Below are positions 34,187-42,765 of a DNA stretch of 64,000 nucleotides, in pieces. Below the pieces are notes generated by a model. That model saw only the letters and a program-made list of their open reading frames with translations, was not told where the DNA came from and ran no database searches. Within the stretch, counting starts at the first letter, position 1; every line of letters begins with the position of its first letter. Origin of the DNA: Sphaerolaimus hirsutus. Its lineage: Eukaryota; Nematoda; Chromadorea; Monhysterida; Sphaerolaimidae. The translations under genes and the position numbers were made by a program. The stretch is from contig OZ038451.1 of NCBI GenBank assembly GCA_964036195.1, positions 29,095,927 through 29,159,926 of the forward strand, given 5' to 3'.

Positions 34187-34345
34187 AGCGTTGTAAAGTG
34201 AATTTTGCATTACAATGCACTGTGTAATAATTTTGCTGTGTAACATTACAAAATTATGGCCCTGTGTAAAGTGAATTTTGCACTACATGCACTGTGTAAC
34301 AATTTTGCTGTGTAAAATTTTTACAATGCTATGGGTGTTGTAATA
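34187..34345. promoter_or_regulatory. 72-bp imperfect direct repeat, candidate enhancer
   Basis: Two adjacent copies contain GTAAAGTGAATTTTGCA, ATGCACTGTGTAA and AATTTTGCTGTGTAA. The first also has TGTAACATTACA, a motif echoed in the right control region as TGTAATATTACA (47321-47332). Confidence 0.45.
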
Positions 34346-34515
34346 ATTTTTAGGTATACAATGTCTGCATTGCTGACCTATTTACATTATGTTTGAAACA
34401 TATTTAAGGGGTGGTATCTCATTCTAAAACTTTTATATGACACTTATGCCAACCAGACAGCCAATCCGCACCAGACAGCCAATCCGCAAAGAACCAACCC
34501 GCAAAGTCAGCCTAC

Positions 34516-35507
34516 ATGGATGAACAGCGTGTTAACCCAGCCGTATTTTTTGGAGAAAAAGCCAAACATATCGCGTTTCAAAAGATAACACCGAATGCCT
34601 TCCCTCCAACATATCGGTATGATGATGTTGGGTTCCGCGTCTACTCTGCCTATGAATATCACATACCACCCGGCGGGCGATGCTACGTAATGTTGGATGT
34701 GCGCTTTCGGACTCCGAATGGTGTATACTTGCGTGTGTCCAATCAACTGTGCCTGGCGTTGTTTTACGGCGTCGTCTCTATCAATGGTGAGCATCATGTA
34801 CCTTGATATTTGATGTAACTCATAACCCCTCGCAACAACAGATTTGCTCGATAGCACTGGGAATTGCGGCATTTTGTTGCTGAACCTGTCCCTGAAACCA
34901 TTTTTTGTTTTCCGTGGAATGCACGTTGCGAACGTTGTGCTGGAAAGATTTATGGTTCCCGAAATGATTGAGTTGCCGCCGAATGCGCCATTGCGAAGCA
35001 GTCTCTGTATGAATGGTGAACGGGAGTTCCATGATTTTCTCACACGCATGGATTTTGCCAGTGGCAAAAATCCCATCCCACTAGGTGAGCTTTTTGTGCA
35101 CGCACGTGCGCACGTGCACACGCACACACAAACACACACGCGCAGGTGATGATCTCGACCCAGATGATTATCGCTACAGACCGGATGATGTGGAATGGGG
35201 TAGTTCGTGGTACATACCCAATTGCCCCAATTGGTTCAAGGGGGCAGATACTTTCAAAGATTGGTCGGCTTACCAAAAATTCTGCTTACCAAAGGAGCCA
35301 ATTTCAACGAGTTGCTCGATGGATCCTGATCTAAATAGGATGAAACCTCAAGCAAAAGAAAACTACTATTTACCCTGGGATAAACCGTTTAATAAGCCGC
35401 AACCAATGGATGAAAATGAAGACTACAACAGAGGACCAGTGAGTGATAAACGTCGCTACGGTCGAGTTGGCAGCCCCGCTGTCGATGAGGAGTGGACAAA
35501 TATTTGA
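34516..35507 (+). CDS. Degenerate dUTPase-fold protein, spliced, 291 aa
   Basis: Exons 34516-34786, 34842-35084 and 35146-35507 are joined by GT-AG introns of only 55 and 61 nt; phases match (876 nt). Residues about 18-135 align with trimeric dUTPases: the ITPNAFPPT start, VGFRVYSAYEYHIPPGGR at motif 1, LDVRFRTPNGVYLRV before motif 2, DLLDSTG at motif 3 and GMHVANVVLERF at motif 4. Key catalytic features are lost: motif 1 lacks AAGYD, motif 2 lacks the RSG serine, and the glycine-rich motif 5 is absent. Instead there is a C-terminal extension of about 130 residues rich in Asp, Pro and Tyr. The protein is probably not an active dUTPase and may be a structural or regulatory derivative. It ends 40 bp from the convergent protease gene. 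Confidence 0.7.
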
Positions 35508-35547
35508 TGAGTGATTCAAAAGGGCAAAAATTTGGGGGTGATTGTGT

Positions 35548-36066
35548 TTATTTAAATATCACATCTTTGGCACCTTTTGACAACATTGTAGTTGTCGTCA
35601 ACTTATTGAATAAAGCAAAAAATAAAAATTTCACATCGTGTTTACAAATTAATGATATAACTTGCAACACGGCATCCTTAGTTTTAATATGTTTACACAG
35701 ACACATCAATTTGATAAAAATGAGAGCGTATAAGCCACACGTGTCGGTAGCTTTTTTTTGTATTACAACATGATTAAAAGAGAAAATGCAATCTTTGTCA
35801 AACTGCATTTTTATATCACTGATCACTCGCTGAGATAAATTTCTTCGACCTAGGGAATCAAAAACAAAGACGTGGTTTCTCGATATCCTATATATGGATA
35901 TGAAGTGACCCCAAGTCAAGTCAGGGTACTTTAGAAAACAGACAGCACCTCTTTCCACAAGAATGTCTTTATTTAGATCGCTATCACTTAAACTGATGCA
36001 TCTCGTCCCATTTTTGCGCAAAGTTGCGTCGCCTTTGATTATAGCGTCGATATCTGTCACATCCAT
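35548..36066 (-). CDS. PRO: Adenain-like cysteine protease
   Basis: The maturation protease that cleaves capsid precursors. The frame is open upstream to the preceding stop, but the first ATG is at 36066, giving 172 aa. Visible catalytic residues in adenovirus-protease order: His54 (TWGHF), Asp70 (VFVFDSLG), Gln103 (VVIQ) and Cys110 (DTCGLYAL). The Gln-to-Cys spacing of seven is as in adenain. It starts just after the major capsid gene and ends facing the dUTPase-like gene. An AATAAA on the minus strand (35552-35547) overlaps the stop codon. Confidence 0.9.
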   Translation of the reverse strand: MDVTDIDAIIKGDATLRKNGTRCISLSDSDLNKDILVERGAVCFLKYPDLTWGHFISIYRISRNHVFVFDSLGRRNLSQRVISDIKMQFDKDCIFSFNHVVIQKKATDTCGLYALIFIKLMCLCKHIKTKDAVLQVISLICKHDVKFLFFALFNKLTTTTMLSKGAKDVIFK

Positions 36067-36147
36067 CGCCCTTCCCAATTCCAAATCGCCCTTCCCAAAT
36101 CCAAATAGCTTATAATCTCTTCCTCCTTTCCACAACCATGCCACACC

Positions 36148-37596
36148 TTAGTAATTGGCGTTTGACAAAATGGTTCGATCTGGATGCAAATGAAGTGACG
36201 CAATCGAAAAACAATAAACTAATATAACCAAGCCCTCAGGTGGAGTTGGTTCGTGGAAAGTAAAATCAATACCTAAGGAACCAATTGACATTAGATCAGT
36301 TTTTCCAGCATTTACTGGGCATACTACTGGATCAAAAGCTAGAGCAAAAAAATTTAACTTAAATTCATCATATGATAGGCAATTTTTCACATTAAAATTC
36401 TTCCTTAAACATCTGTACAGTTCTGAGAAAGCCATTGGGAATCCCAATTCCGATGTGGTATCAGTGTCAGTGTCAAAATAATAAGGTACCATTGGGTGAC
36501 GTGCAGCTCCGAACAGCATTGCTGCCCTTTCAATATTGTGTGGTTTGAAGGCAAATTTTGCTTTTTTTACATCTTGAGTTAGGTATCGATCTCCACTTAT
36601 CATTTGAACTATGCAAAAGTTTGGTAATTTACCAGCGTAAATAGCTTGTTGGGATGTTTGTTTCAAATTTCCTGGTACATTTACCCTAATAACGCGTGTA
36701 TTTAGAAAATGTAGTTTCAGGGGTCTCTTTATCGCTGTTCTTTCCACAGCAACCGCACATTGTGAACTGGGTTGTAAATGTAAGGCGAATAATTGTATTC
36801 TCATTATTTTTATTTTGTAATCCTTTGCAATGTTTGCAACCGGTACAGAAAAGCACTCTATGCAAAATTGATCACTGTGTCTGATCAATTCGATTGTTAA
36901 TGGGTATCCGGCCGGCCATCTAGGTTTCGTTGCAAATAGATCCAATGCTAGTCTCGAATAACTAACACATGTTTTGCTACCAGCTATCTGTAACGCCCTT
37001 TTTTTGTAGGTTTCACTATCAATGTCTTGTATGTCATCGGTATAACTTTCATTATAAAATCCAGAAATTTCTTGCTCCTTGTAAAAATCATCCATGTTTT
37101 GTAATAATTTATTTTTCATATTAACCATGTACGCATAGTTGTCATTGATGTCCAGTAAGAGGGCGTCTTTACTAAACAGCTTCACTGTGCGCCAGCACGT
37201 GGAGCCAAATCCGGGTATCAAAGCTACCATGTTAGAAACATTAGTTGGTGCTGCTGGTGGGTTGGTAACTGGTCCGATTTGCATTCTAGTTGCTATATCC
37301 GTTCCATCGGGCTTCACAACCTTGTATTTCATGCGGACAAAAATGTTTGATAGATCGATGTAATATTGCGATGTGTCTATTGTCCACGTCCATGATGTAT
37401 TGTAATCAGCGTGTTGTACTGTTAAGGGTACCTCAAACAGTTGAGATTGGACAAAAGTAGTATCAACTACGGGTGCTGTCCAATACTCCACTTCATCGGA
37501 TGTTACAAACGATGAAGATGGGTCGGGTTTCTGCTTCAAGATTGTTTCGGGTTGGGCGAAGGTAGATCCTTCTATATTTGCTGTTGATGCGGCCAT
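36148..37596 (-). CDS. MCP: Major capsid protein, double jelly-roll (F54H12.2-like)
   Basis: The first ATG is at 37596, giving 482 aa; the frame is open a few codons further. The protein matches the Polinton capsid family known from the C. elegans F54H12.2 annotation. An early strand region ends YIDLSNIFVRMKYKVVKPDG. A late block reads MAFSELYRCLRKNF ... FFALAFDP, followed by GSLGIDFTF and a C-terminal Arg-containing HPDRTILSN. Such proteins form pseudo-hexameric capsomers. It lies between the basic protein and the protease with a 3-nt gap to the latter's open frame. A TATA-like CTATATAAGATG is on the minus strand near 37650-37639. Confidence 0.85.
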   Translation of the reverse strand: MAASTANIEGSTFAQPETILKQKPDPSSSFVTSDEVEYWTAPVVDTTFVQSQLFEVPLTVQHADYNTSWTWTIDTSQYYIDLSNIFVRMKYKVVKPDGTDIATRMQIGPVTNPPAAPTNVSNMVALIPGFGSTCWRTVKLFSKDALLLDINDNYAYMVNMKNKLLQNMDDFYKEQEISGFYNESYTDDIQDIDSETYKKRALQIAGSKTCVSYSRLALDLFATKPRWPAGYPLTIELIRHSDQFCIECFSVPVANIAKDYKIKIMRIQLFALHLQPSSQCAVAVERTAIKRPLKLHFLNTRVIRVNVPGNLKQTSQQAIYAGKLPNFCIVQMISGDRYLTQDVKKAKFAFKPHNIERAAMLFGAARHPMVPYYFDTDTDTTSELGFPMAFSELYRCLRKNFNVKNCLSYDEFKLNFFALAFDPVVCPVNAGKTDLMSIGSLGIDFTFHEPTPPEGLVILVYCFSIASLHLHPDRTILSNANY

Positions 37597-37666
37597 TTTG
37601 TACAAAATCTTTTAAATGATAAATTTTTTCATTGTTCATCATCTTATATAGGAATTTGGGTTCAAG

Positions 37667-38122
37667 TTAACGTGGAAATACAGGAATCGATACCGGAAAC
37701 TTTTTTTTGGATCTCCTTTTACGACGACCTTTACCCGTTTTCCTTTTTCCTTTACCTGCCTTTTTCATCCACGGTGGTAAAAACTTTTTTCCACGCCTTT
37801 TCCTTCTCCGTCCTCTGCCCTTGCCAGTTGCACCTCGCCGCTTACCTTTACCAATCTTTTTTTTAACATACTTTCTTCTTTTCTTCCGTTTCTCTGATGG
37901 GTCCTCTGTCGATTTTACAGCCTGCTGACTCTCGCTGGCGACTATGGGTTCAGCCAATGATCTAGTACTAACGATACCTGGAGAACCTAATCCCACTAGA
38001 CCAGTAAAATTAGCTTTATTCATTATCTGCTTTTCATAAAATGATGCATCGGGTGTCTTATATACTCCATAATTATACTTGTGAATTTTTGCGCAGTCTT
38101 TTTCGGATTCTGGGTGATCCAT
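37667..38122 (-). CDS. Basic core-like protein
   Basis: 151 aa. The first 60 residues are mixed and include GLVGLGSPGI. From about residue 75 the chain is dominated by Lys, Arg and Gly in repeats such as GKGKRR and GRGRRRKRRGKK. This resembles the DNA-condensing core proteins of adenoviruses (pVII or pX type) by composition and by position among capsid genes. Homology cannot be claimed from composition alone. It would bind packaged DNA. Confidence 0.55.
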   Translation of the reverse strand: MDHPESEKDCAKIHKYNYGVYKTPDASFYEKQIMNKANFTGLVGLGSPGIVSTRSLAEPIVASESQQAVKSTEDPSEKRKKRRKYVKKKIGKGKRRGATGKGRGRRRKRRGKKFLPPWMKKAGKGKRKTGKGRRKRRSKKKFPVSIPVFPR

Positions 38123-38126
38123 TTTA

Positions 38127-39170
38127 TTACTGCAATATAGGGCGCTTTCTCAATGACAAAGATAAAAAAATTCTCACATCAGGTCCTAATTTCACGTAGG
38201 TACCGTTCTCAAAGAAAAATGAAAATTGTAGTCGATTAGTGTAAACGCTGCCGAAAGGGTGAAATTTTGGTGTGCTTGGGTGGTAATCTATGTCTTGAAT
38301 GACCTTGGAACTATCCAAGAAAATGTTTGCTAAAGATACCTTATTGCATCCAAATAGGGTTTTTTGAAGTGCCGAAACTTCGGCTATATATACCATTTGG
38401 CTGCCGCGGAAAAAATTCCATCTCGGGAATACTAAATCACCATCATTCAGTAAATGATTGTACATTGATAACAAACATCTCAAAGGTTCCGATAGGAAAA
38501 TCATGGAAACATTTGTTTTGGCCACAAAAAAATCATTTTCTTTTTCCTGAAAATCTAGAATAGGTTTGGAATTTTCCGTCACCTTCGAAATGGGTGCTAA
38601 TTTATCTTTTGATAATAAAATGTCTTGAGAATTTTCCACCTTAACCAACCCGTATTCTTGTTCCCTCAAATCTTCAAATGGGACGTGTCGTCTTTTTCTA
38701 GTGCTGTCTACAGATGGGGGTAAGTAGAACCTCGTGTAAGGATTTTGGTATGCTTCTAATGAGTCAAAAAGATGGTTCCAGTATGGCATATTCTTTTCCT
38801 TCAATTCGTGTAAATCATTACATGGTTTTGATTTGTTGAATGCATCTTTCAAGCAATTGATTAAATCCTTACCACTGGGTATTTTAAGAAATTTGCGTCT
38901 GATCGTGAGGTTGGAAAAGTCCATTTTTCCATAATGAAATTTATTGTTGAAATCATATACCATGTAATATTTATCATGATTGTGTTCTAGGACATTTTCC
39001 GTTCTGTCTAAATGTGAAAATGACAGTGACGTTATACACATTTCCCAACTTTGAGACAAATTGAATTGTATATTGCTGGGAAATTCATAAACCATATTGG
39101 ATGCCATACATTCCTCATTGTTGGGTTCTAAAATTATATCAATATGGTATTCATTCGACTTTGGCTCCAT
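38127..39170 (-). CDS. Probable minor capsid (penton-like) protein
   Basis: 347 aa from the ATG at 39170. That ATG overlaps the stop of the membrane-protein gene as TGATG. Position beside the major capsid gene, length, and a beta-rich N-terminus (YHIDIILEPN, YEFPSNIQFNLSQSWEMCI) fit the single-jelly-roll minor capsid protein of Polintons. I cannot cite a diagnostic motif, so the assignment rests on context and on the start pattern. Confidence 0.6.
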   Translation of the reverse strand: MEPKSNEYHIDIILEPNNEECMASNMVYEFPSNIQFNLSQSWEMCITSLSFSHLDRTENVLEHNHDKYYMVYDFNNKFHYGKMDFSNLTIRRKFLKIPSGKDLINCLKDAFNKSKPCNDLHELKEKNMPYWNHLFDSLEAYQNPYTRFYLPPSVDSTRKRRHVPFEDLREQEYGLVKVENSQDILLSKDKLAPISKVTENSKPILDFQEKENDFFVAKTNVSMIFLSEPLRCLLSMYNHLLNDGDLVFPRWNFFRGSQMVYIAEVSALQKTLFGCNKVSLANIFLDSSKVIQDIDYHPSTPKFHPFGSVYTNRLQFSFFFENGTYVKLGPDVRIFLSLSLRKRPILQ

Positions 39171-39535
39171 CACAAGCTGTAGTTTTTATGGTTCGCGAAT
39201 ATTAAATCATACACGTGCTCTTGAGCGGACTTTTTGTCAAAAACTCTCAAGAAAGCCCTTAATATATCTGGTGATTTTTCGGCAATGATATTTGGTGGTA
39301 GGCGCGTTGTAATATATATCAAAATGATAATTACTGTCATTAATTGAATAAATGTCATGCCAACTTGTACAATCAGTTTTTTGTTTACATTACAGTTGAC
39401 AGTTCTGTTTGGATTTGATAATAATAGTGGTTCGATATTATCTACCATCTGATTCATCTCTGCAGTTTTGCTTCTCGTTAATGGAGGTGAAAATGATTTA
39501 TTTGACATCTTGCGAGTGGTCGTTTTCCTCAACAT
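39170..39535 (-). CDS. Small single-pass membrane protein
   Basis: 121 aa from 39535; a second ATG at 39508 is possible. One strong hydrophobic segment at about residues 54-76 (VGMTFIQLMTVIIILIYITT). The N-terminal half is Ser/Thr/Lys-rich. It overlaps the end of the integrase gene by 38 bp and its stop couples to the minor capsid start. Role unknown; a virion or membrane-remodelling function is possible. Confidence 0.6.
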   Translation of the reverse strand: MLRKTTTRKMSNKSFSPPLTRSKTAEMNQMVDNIEPLLLSNPNRTVNCNVNKKLIVQVGMTFIQLMTVIIILIYITTRLPPNIIAEKSPDILRAFLRVFDKKSAQEHVYDLIFANHKNYSL

Positions 39536-40556
39536 TTACAAAGTCCTCTGCGTAATAAACTCTGGGTAAAATCTCAGATTCTGATGCGTTTTTCTCTTTT
39601 GAAATGTAGTAAGTGTAAGGCCAAAAATTGTGCTTTATTTTGGCAATGTAATATACGTTTGATGAAAATTTCTGATCTGTAGACTTTGCAAATGTTTTGT
39701 GGATACGAACTCTTACAGGGTCGTTTAAAGAATATTTTACTTTGGGTCTTTTATTCTGTGGAATATTTTTTAGCGATCCTCGCTCCAGTTTCGGTAAAAA
39801 TCTCTTTTTAAAAATTTTGCGGTCATCCAAAATGTTCAACTGAATCGGTGCTTTGTTGTTTAAATACTTGCGTGGTGTCCTGTTTATAGCATCTACAATA
39901 GATCGCAAAGCGAAATAATATCTCTTATGTTTGGTTGTTGCATAAAACCTTGATAATTTTAAACGAATAGTTGAAATGATTTTCTCAACTGGTGAATTCT
40001 TCTGATAACTAGCTAATGGGGTTAATGTTATCCTTTCATTTGATAAAAATTCTGTAAATTCCTTACTCAAAAATTCAGCAGCGAAATCACAAAATACCGT
40101 TTCAACGCTTCCGCCCCTATTTTCAATTTCACGTAAAATTTCTTCAAATTTTTTGGTCACGTGAGGTGCAGCTTTTCTTTTGCATATCCGAAAATGTATC
40201 ATGTCTGAAAATGTGTCCACTGCTAATAATACCGCCGTGTTCCCATAGTTTGTTTTAGGGGGTCCTAAAAATGCCAAATCTATACTCAAACAATCGTAAA
40301 TTCCGGTACTAATTACTGGGCGTGTGTTTCTTTTTGATCGTTTAGTTTGTTTAGTCAACACATGTGGTTCTTGTCTTTTTAGCCATTGTGTAACAAATTT
40401 GCGTGTTATACCCTTTTCATATTTGTGTGCTTCATTATAAAGGACTTGAGCTCTAGAAAACAAGCCCTGCGTGATTTTTTTTGCAGTCAACTTTCCTTTA
40501 TTGTATTTTCCATACCACAAGTATTTCAATAACGCTTCTTTACTCTTTTTATTCAT
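39498..40556 (-). CDS. INT: Retroviral-type (rve) integrase
   Basis: 352 aa. DDE residues are visible: Asp93 (SIDLAFL), Asp157 (FCDFAAEF) and Glu191 (SPVEKIIS), with 33 residues between the last two. The C-terminal about 60 residues (YYIAKIKHN ... YYISKE ... VYYAEDFVNV) look like an SH3/chromo-type small barrel as found in Polinton integrases. The N-terminus contains no clear HHCC zinc motif. The enzyme inserts the element into host DNA. Confidence 0.9.
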   Translation of the reverse strand: MNKKSKEALLKYLWYGKYNKGKLTAKKITQGLFSRAQVLYNEAHKYEKGITRKFVTQWLKRQEPHVLTKQTKRSKRNTRPVISTGIYDCLSIDLAFLGPPKTNYGNTAVLLAVDTFSDMIHFRICKRKAAPHVTKKFEEILREIENRGGSVETVFCDFAAEFLSKEFTEFLSNERITLTPLASYQKNSPVEKIISTIRLKLSRFYATTKHKRYYFALRSIVDAINRTPRKYLNNKAPIQLNILDDRKIFKKRFLPKLERGSLKNIPQNKRPKVKYSLNDPVRVRIHKTFAKSTDQKFSSNVYYIAKIKHNFWPYTYYISKEKNASESEILPRVYYAEDFVNVEENDHSQDVK

Positions 40557-40562
40557 ATCGAG

Positions 40563-41582
40563 TTACCAAGTATTTTGCAACCACTGAATGTTTTGCAGTC
40601 GTGGTGATATCTTGGAACGCTTACGTTTGATTTTCCTATTTCTTTTTTTCCCCTTACCGATTAGATCCAGTAATTGTCGTTTGTGGTCAGCGCGCGTGTG
40701 ATGTCGTAGCGTTGTCATGTGACGCCAGAAATCTTCAAACCCCAACGGTTTATCTGGATTTTTTCGTATAAATTCGGGTTCACCGAGTTTTTTTAGCACA
40801 ATTGTAGCCAAATATCGAATTATATCAGAATAATTCGAATTTTTTACTACCTTCGCATTATCAGTAATAATTTGATTATTAGTATCGACCCACGCTCTAT
40901 GCATATATCTTCTGTGCGTTTCCCTCATTTTATCTGACAATATATTCGGATCTTCATCTTTTATTTGAATCTTGGGCACACCTTTTTTTACGCGCCCATC
41001 TTTAGGTGATAATGTGCTATCGCTTTTGCTTTCGTCGTCGTCGTCGTCGTCGTCGTCTTGATCATCGTGACCTCGTTGTTCATTTTCCGCAACAGGCTCT
41101 CGAAAATTTAGTAAGTTGCGTTTAACTGACGATTCCTGGGTTGGGCGAGGTGTTGAGCTACTCTGTTTAGACGCTTTAGGGTGTTCATCCGTCCGTGGAT
41201 ACAGTTGAACTGGAAAAAACGATTCATTGGATTGCTCAGGCGTGTTGAACGGTGTTTGTTTAGTTTCAGGGGGTGTATTTTCTGCTGGAGGTTCTGTGGG
41301 TGGGGTCGATCCACCCGCAAATACGCTTTGTGCGTTTGATGATAATTTGGTAGATAGTAATTTTTTTTCCTCTGTGTTTTTGACATTATTCAATATTAAT
41401 GATAATTTATTTCTCGCCGCCATAAGTAAATGATATTTTTGCTCTGGTGTTATACGTTTACTGTTCAAAATGTCTTCTATCAGTTTTTGGAATTGTTCTT
41501 TTCCCGCTTGCTCATCTACAAACTTTTTTAATACATATTTGAAGTCCTTAACACTTATATTTGATCGGTTTTGGTTGTCCAT
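40563..41582 (-). CDS. 339-aa charged protein, unknown
   Basis: Residues 1-90 look alpha-helical, 90-165 are Pro/Thr/Ser-rich, 170-190 hold a run of Asp (DDQDDDDDDDDES), 200-290 look folded (KMRETHRRYMHRAW, IIRYLATIVLKKLG), and the C-terminus is very basic (GKGKKRNRKIKRKRSK). It is followed 6 nt later by the integrase start. I do not recognise the family. A DNA- or virion-associated role is possible. Confidence 0.65.
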   Translation of the reverse strand: MDNQNRSNISVKDFKYVLKKFVDEQAGKEQFQKLIEDILNSKRITPEQKYHLLMAARNKLSLILNNVKNTEEKKLLSTKLSSNAQSVFAGGSTPPTEPPAENTPPETKQTPFNTPEQSNESFFPVQLYPRTDEHPKASKQSSSTPRPTQESSVKRNLLNFREPVAENEQRGHDDQDDDDDDDDESKSDSTLSPKDGRVKKGVPKIQIKDEDPNILSDKMRETHRRYMHRAWVDTNNQIITDNAKVVKNSNYSDIIRYLATIVLKKLGEPEFIRKNPDKPLGFEDFWRHMTTLRHHTRADHKRQLLDLIGKGKKRNRKIKRKRSKISPRLQNIQWLQNTW

Positions 41583-41602
41583 GTGTTTATTTCTTTCTTT
41601 AT

Positions 41603-41941
41603 TTATTTATTGAATATCTTGAAAGCTACGGATTTGATCAATATTTTGATCATTAATTTGGATGCGTGCTTTACCAATAGTTTTCTGCCACTTTTAATAG
41701 ACTGACAATTTGACAATAAATTTATTATTGGCATAAAATAATCTAGTGAACGATTCACTGAACTACCAAGTAACTTTCTTAAATCACGATTGTAACTTAT
41801 ATTAAAAGCAATATCCAAAATGGATGAAATCACATGTCGATTCGCTGAGCTTAAATAGGATCGCAATTGTTTATCTGTTTGCATGGATACTGCTTTACGT
41901 AGCTTTTTGACATATTTCTTGACCCTGGGGACTCCCTTCAT
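41603..41941 (-). CDS. Small helical Polinton protein, 112 aa
   Basis: Predicted mostly helical and basic at both ends. Its pattern (KKLRKAV ... LRSYLSSANRHVISSILDIA ... RKLLGSSV ... KSGRKLLVKHASKLM) recalls a short ORF often found in animal Polintons near the ATPase; that is recollection, not a search. The start codon overlaps the ATPase stop (TAATG). Confidence 0.6.
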   Translation of the reverse strand: MKGVPRVKKYVKKLRKAVSMQTDKQLRSYLSSANRHVISSILDIAFNISYNRDLRKLLGSSVNRSLDYFMPIINLLSNCQSIKSGRKLLVKHASKLMIKILIKSVAFKIFNK

Positions 41942-42765
41942 TATTGATGTCGCTGTTGATCAGAAACTGTCAGCAAATTGGATGTAGATTCGTTGCTATT
42001 GTTGAAATTAGATGAGAGGTCGTATAGGATTTGATCTGCGTTGTTTTCATTGAATATATTAGTTCTCGCCTGAAATATGGGATTAGGAACGTGTTGAAAT
42101 GATACAATCAAATAACCATACGGTATAAGTACTGAGTCACTGTAAGCTAGTAAAAACTTGCGCTTTTGTTCACTTTGCCCACCAAACCAGCTTGAGGCTA
42201 ATGAATTTACAACTTGTTCCGTTGGATATTTAAATAGTACCAAGTATGTGCAACATCTGCGTAGAATGCGAAGAGAGCTACTATAGTACGGGTCATGCAG
42301 CTGTACGAGTATTATTAACTTTTTTGAATGACTAACTGAATTTGTGATTAGACGGCTAGTATACCAGTGCGGTATTAATAGTTGCATATCATCGTAAACG
42401 ACGATTTGTGCCAAATTACTATCTTCCAATGATGACAATGCTGGTACTTTGTTACGTTCCAGTAATTCCACTTTATCTGGAAACTCTGATTGTAATTGTT
42501 GATATACTGGGTGATTGTGTTGATTGCTACCTGAGCATATTAAAATCTTGTCTGGTTTCTGATCCAAATTTAAATTCCCTCTCAATGCATTTTGCAAAAA
42601 TTTTAAAGTCCATGAACTTTTACCACATCTACTTGGACCTATAATAAGATAAGACTGACCATAATCAGCCATTTGAACATCTTTTTCAGTGAAATATTTT
42701 TCAGTCATGATGCGGCGGTTTTTTTCCAGAATATCCCCAGGGTACTGACCAGGCTTTATTATCAT
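41941..42765 (-). CDS. ATP: A32/FtsK-like genome packaging ATPase
   Basis: 274 aa. Walker A GPSRCGKS at residues 43-50, Walker B IVVYDDMQ at 121-128, and a downstream sensor-like LIILVQLHDPYY. This is the compact A32-type packaging ATPase. The ATG at 42765 overlaps the polymerase gene by 65 bp. An in-frame ATG at 42708 would give an 8-bp ATGACTGA overlap and a more typical N-terminus, and may be the real start. Confidence 0.9.
   Translation of the reverse strand: MIIKPGQYPGDILEKNRRIMTEKYFTEKDVQMADYGQSYLIIGPSRCGKSSWTLKFLQNALRGNLNLDQKPDKILICSGSNQHNHPVYQQLQSEFPDKVELLERNKVPALSSLEDSNLAQIVVYDDMQLLIPHWYTSRLITNSVSHSKKLIILVQLHDPYYSSSLRILRRCCTYLVLFKYPTEQVVNSLASSWFGGQSEQKRKFLLAYSDSVLIPYGYLIVSFQHVPNPIFQARTNIFNENNADQILYDLSSNFNNSNESTSNLLTVSDQQRHQ

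Noticed and set aside
41030-41060. GTC repeat in the 339-aa gene as an expansion disrupting the frame
   Set aside because: It is in frame and encodes an Asp run; the ORF is uninterrupted.
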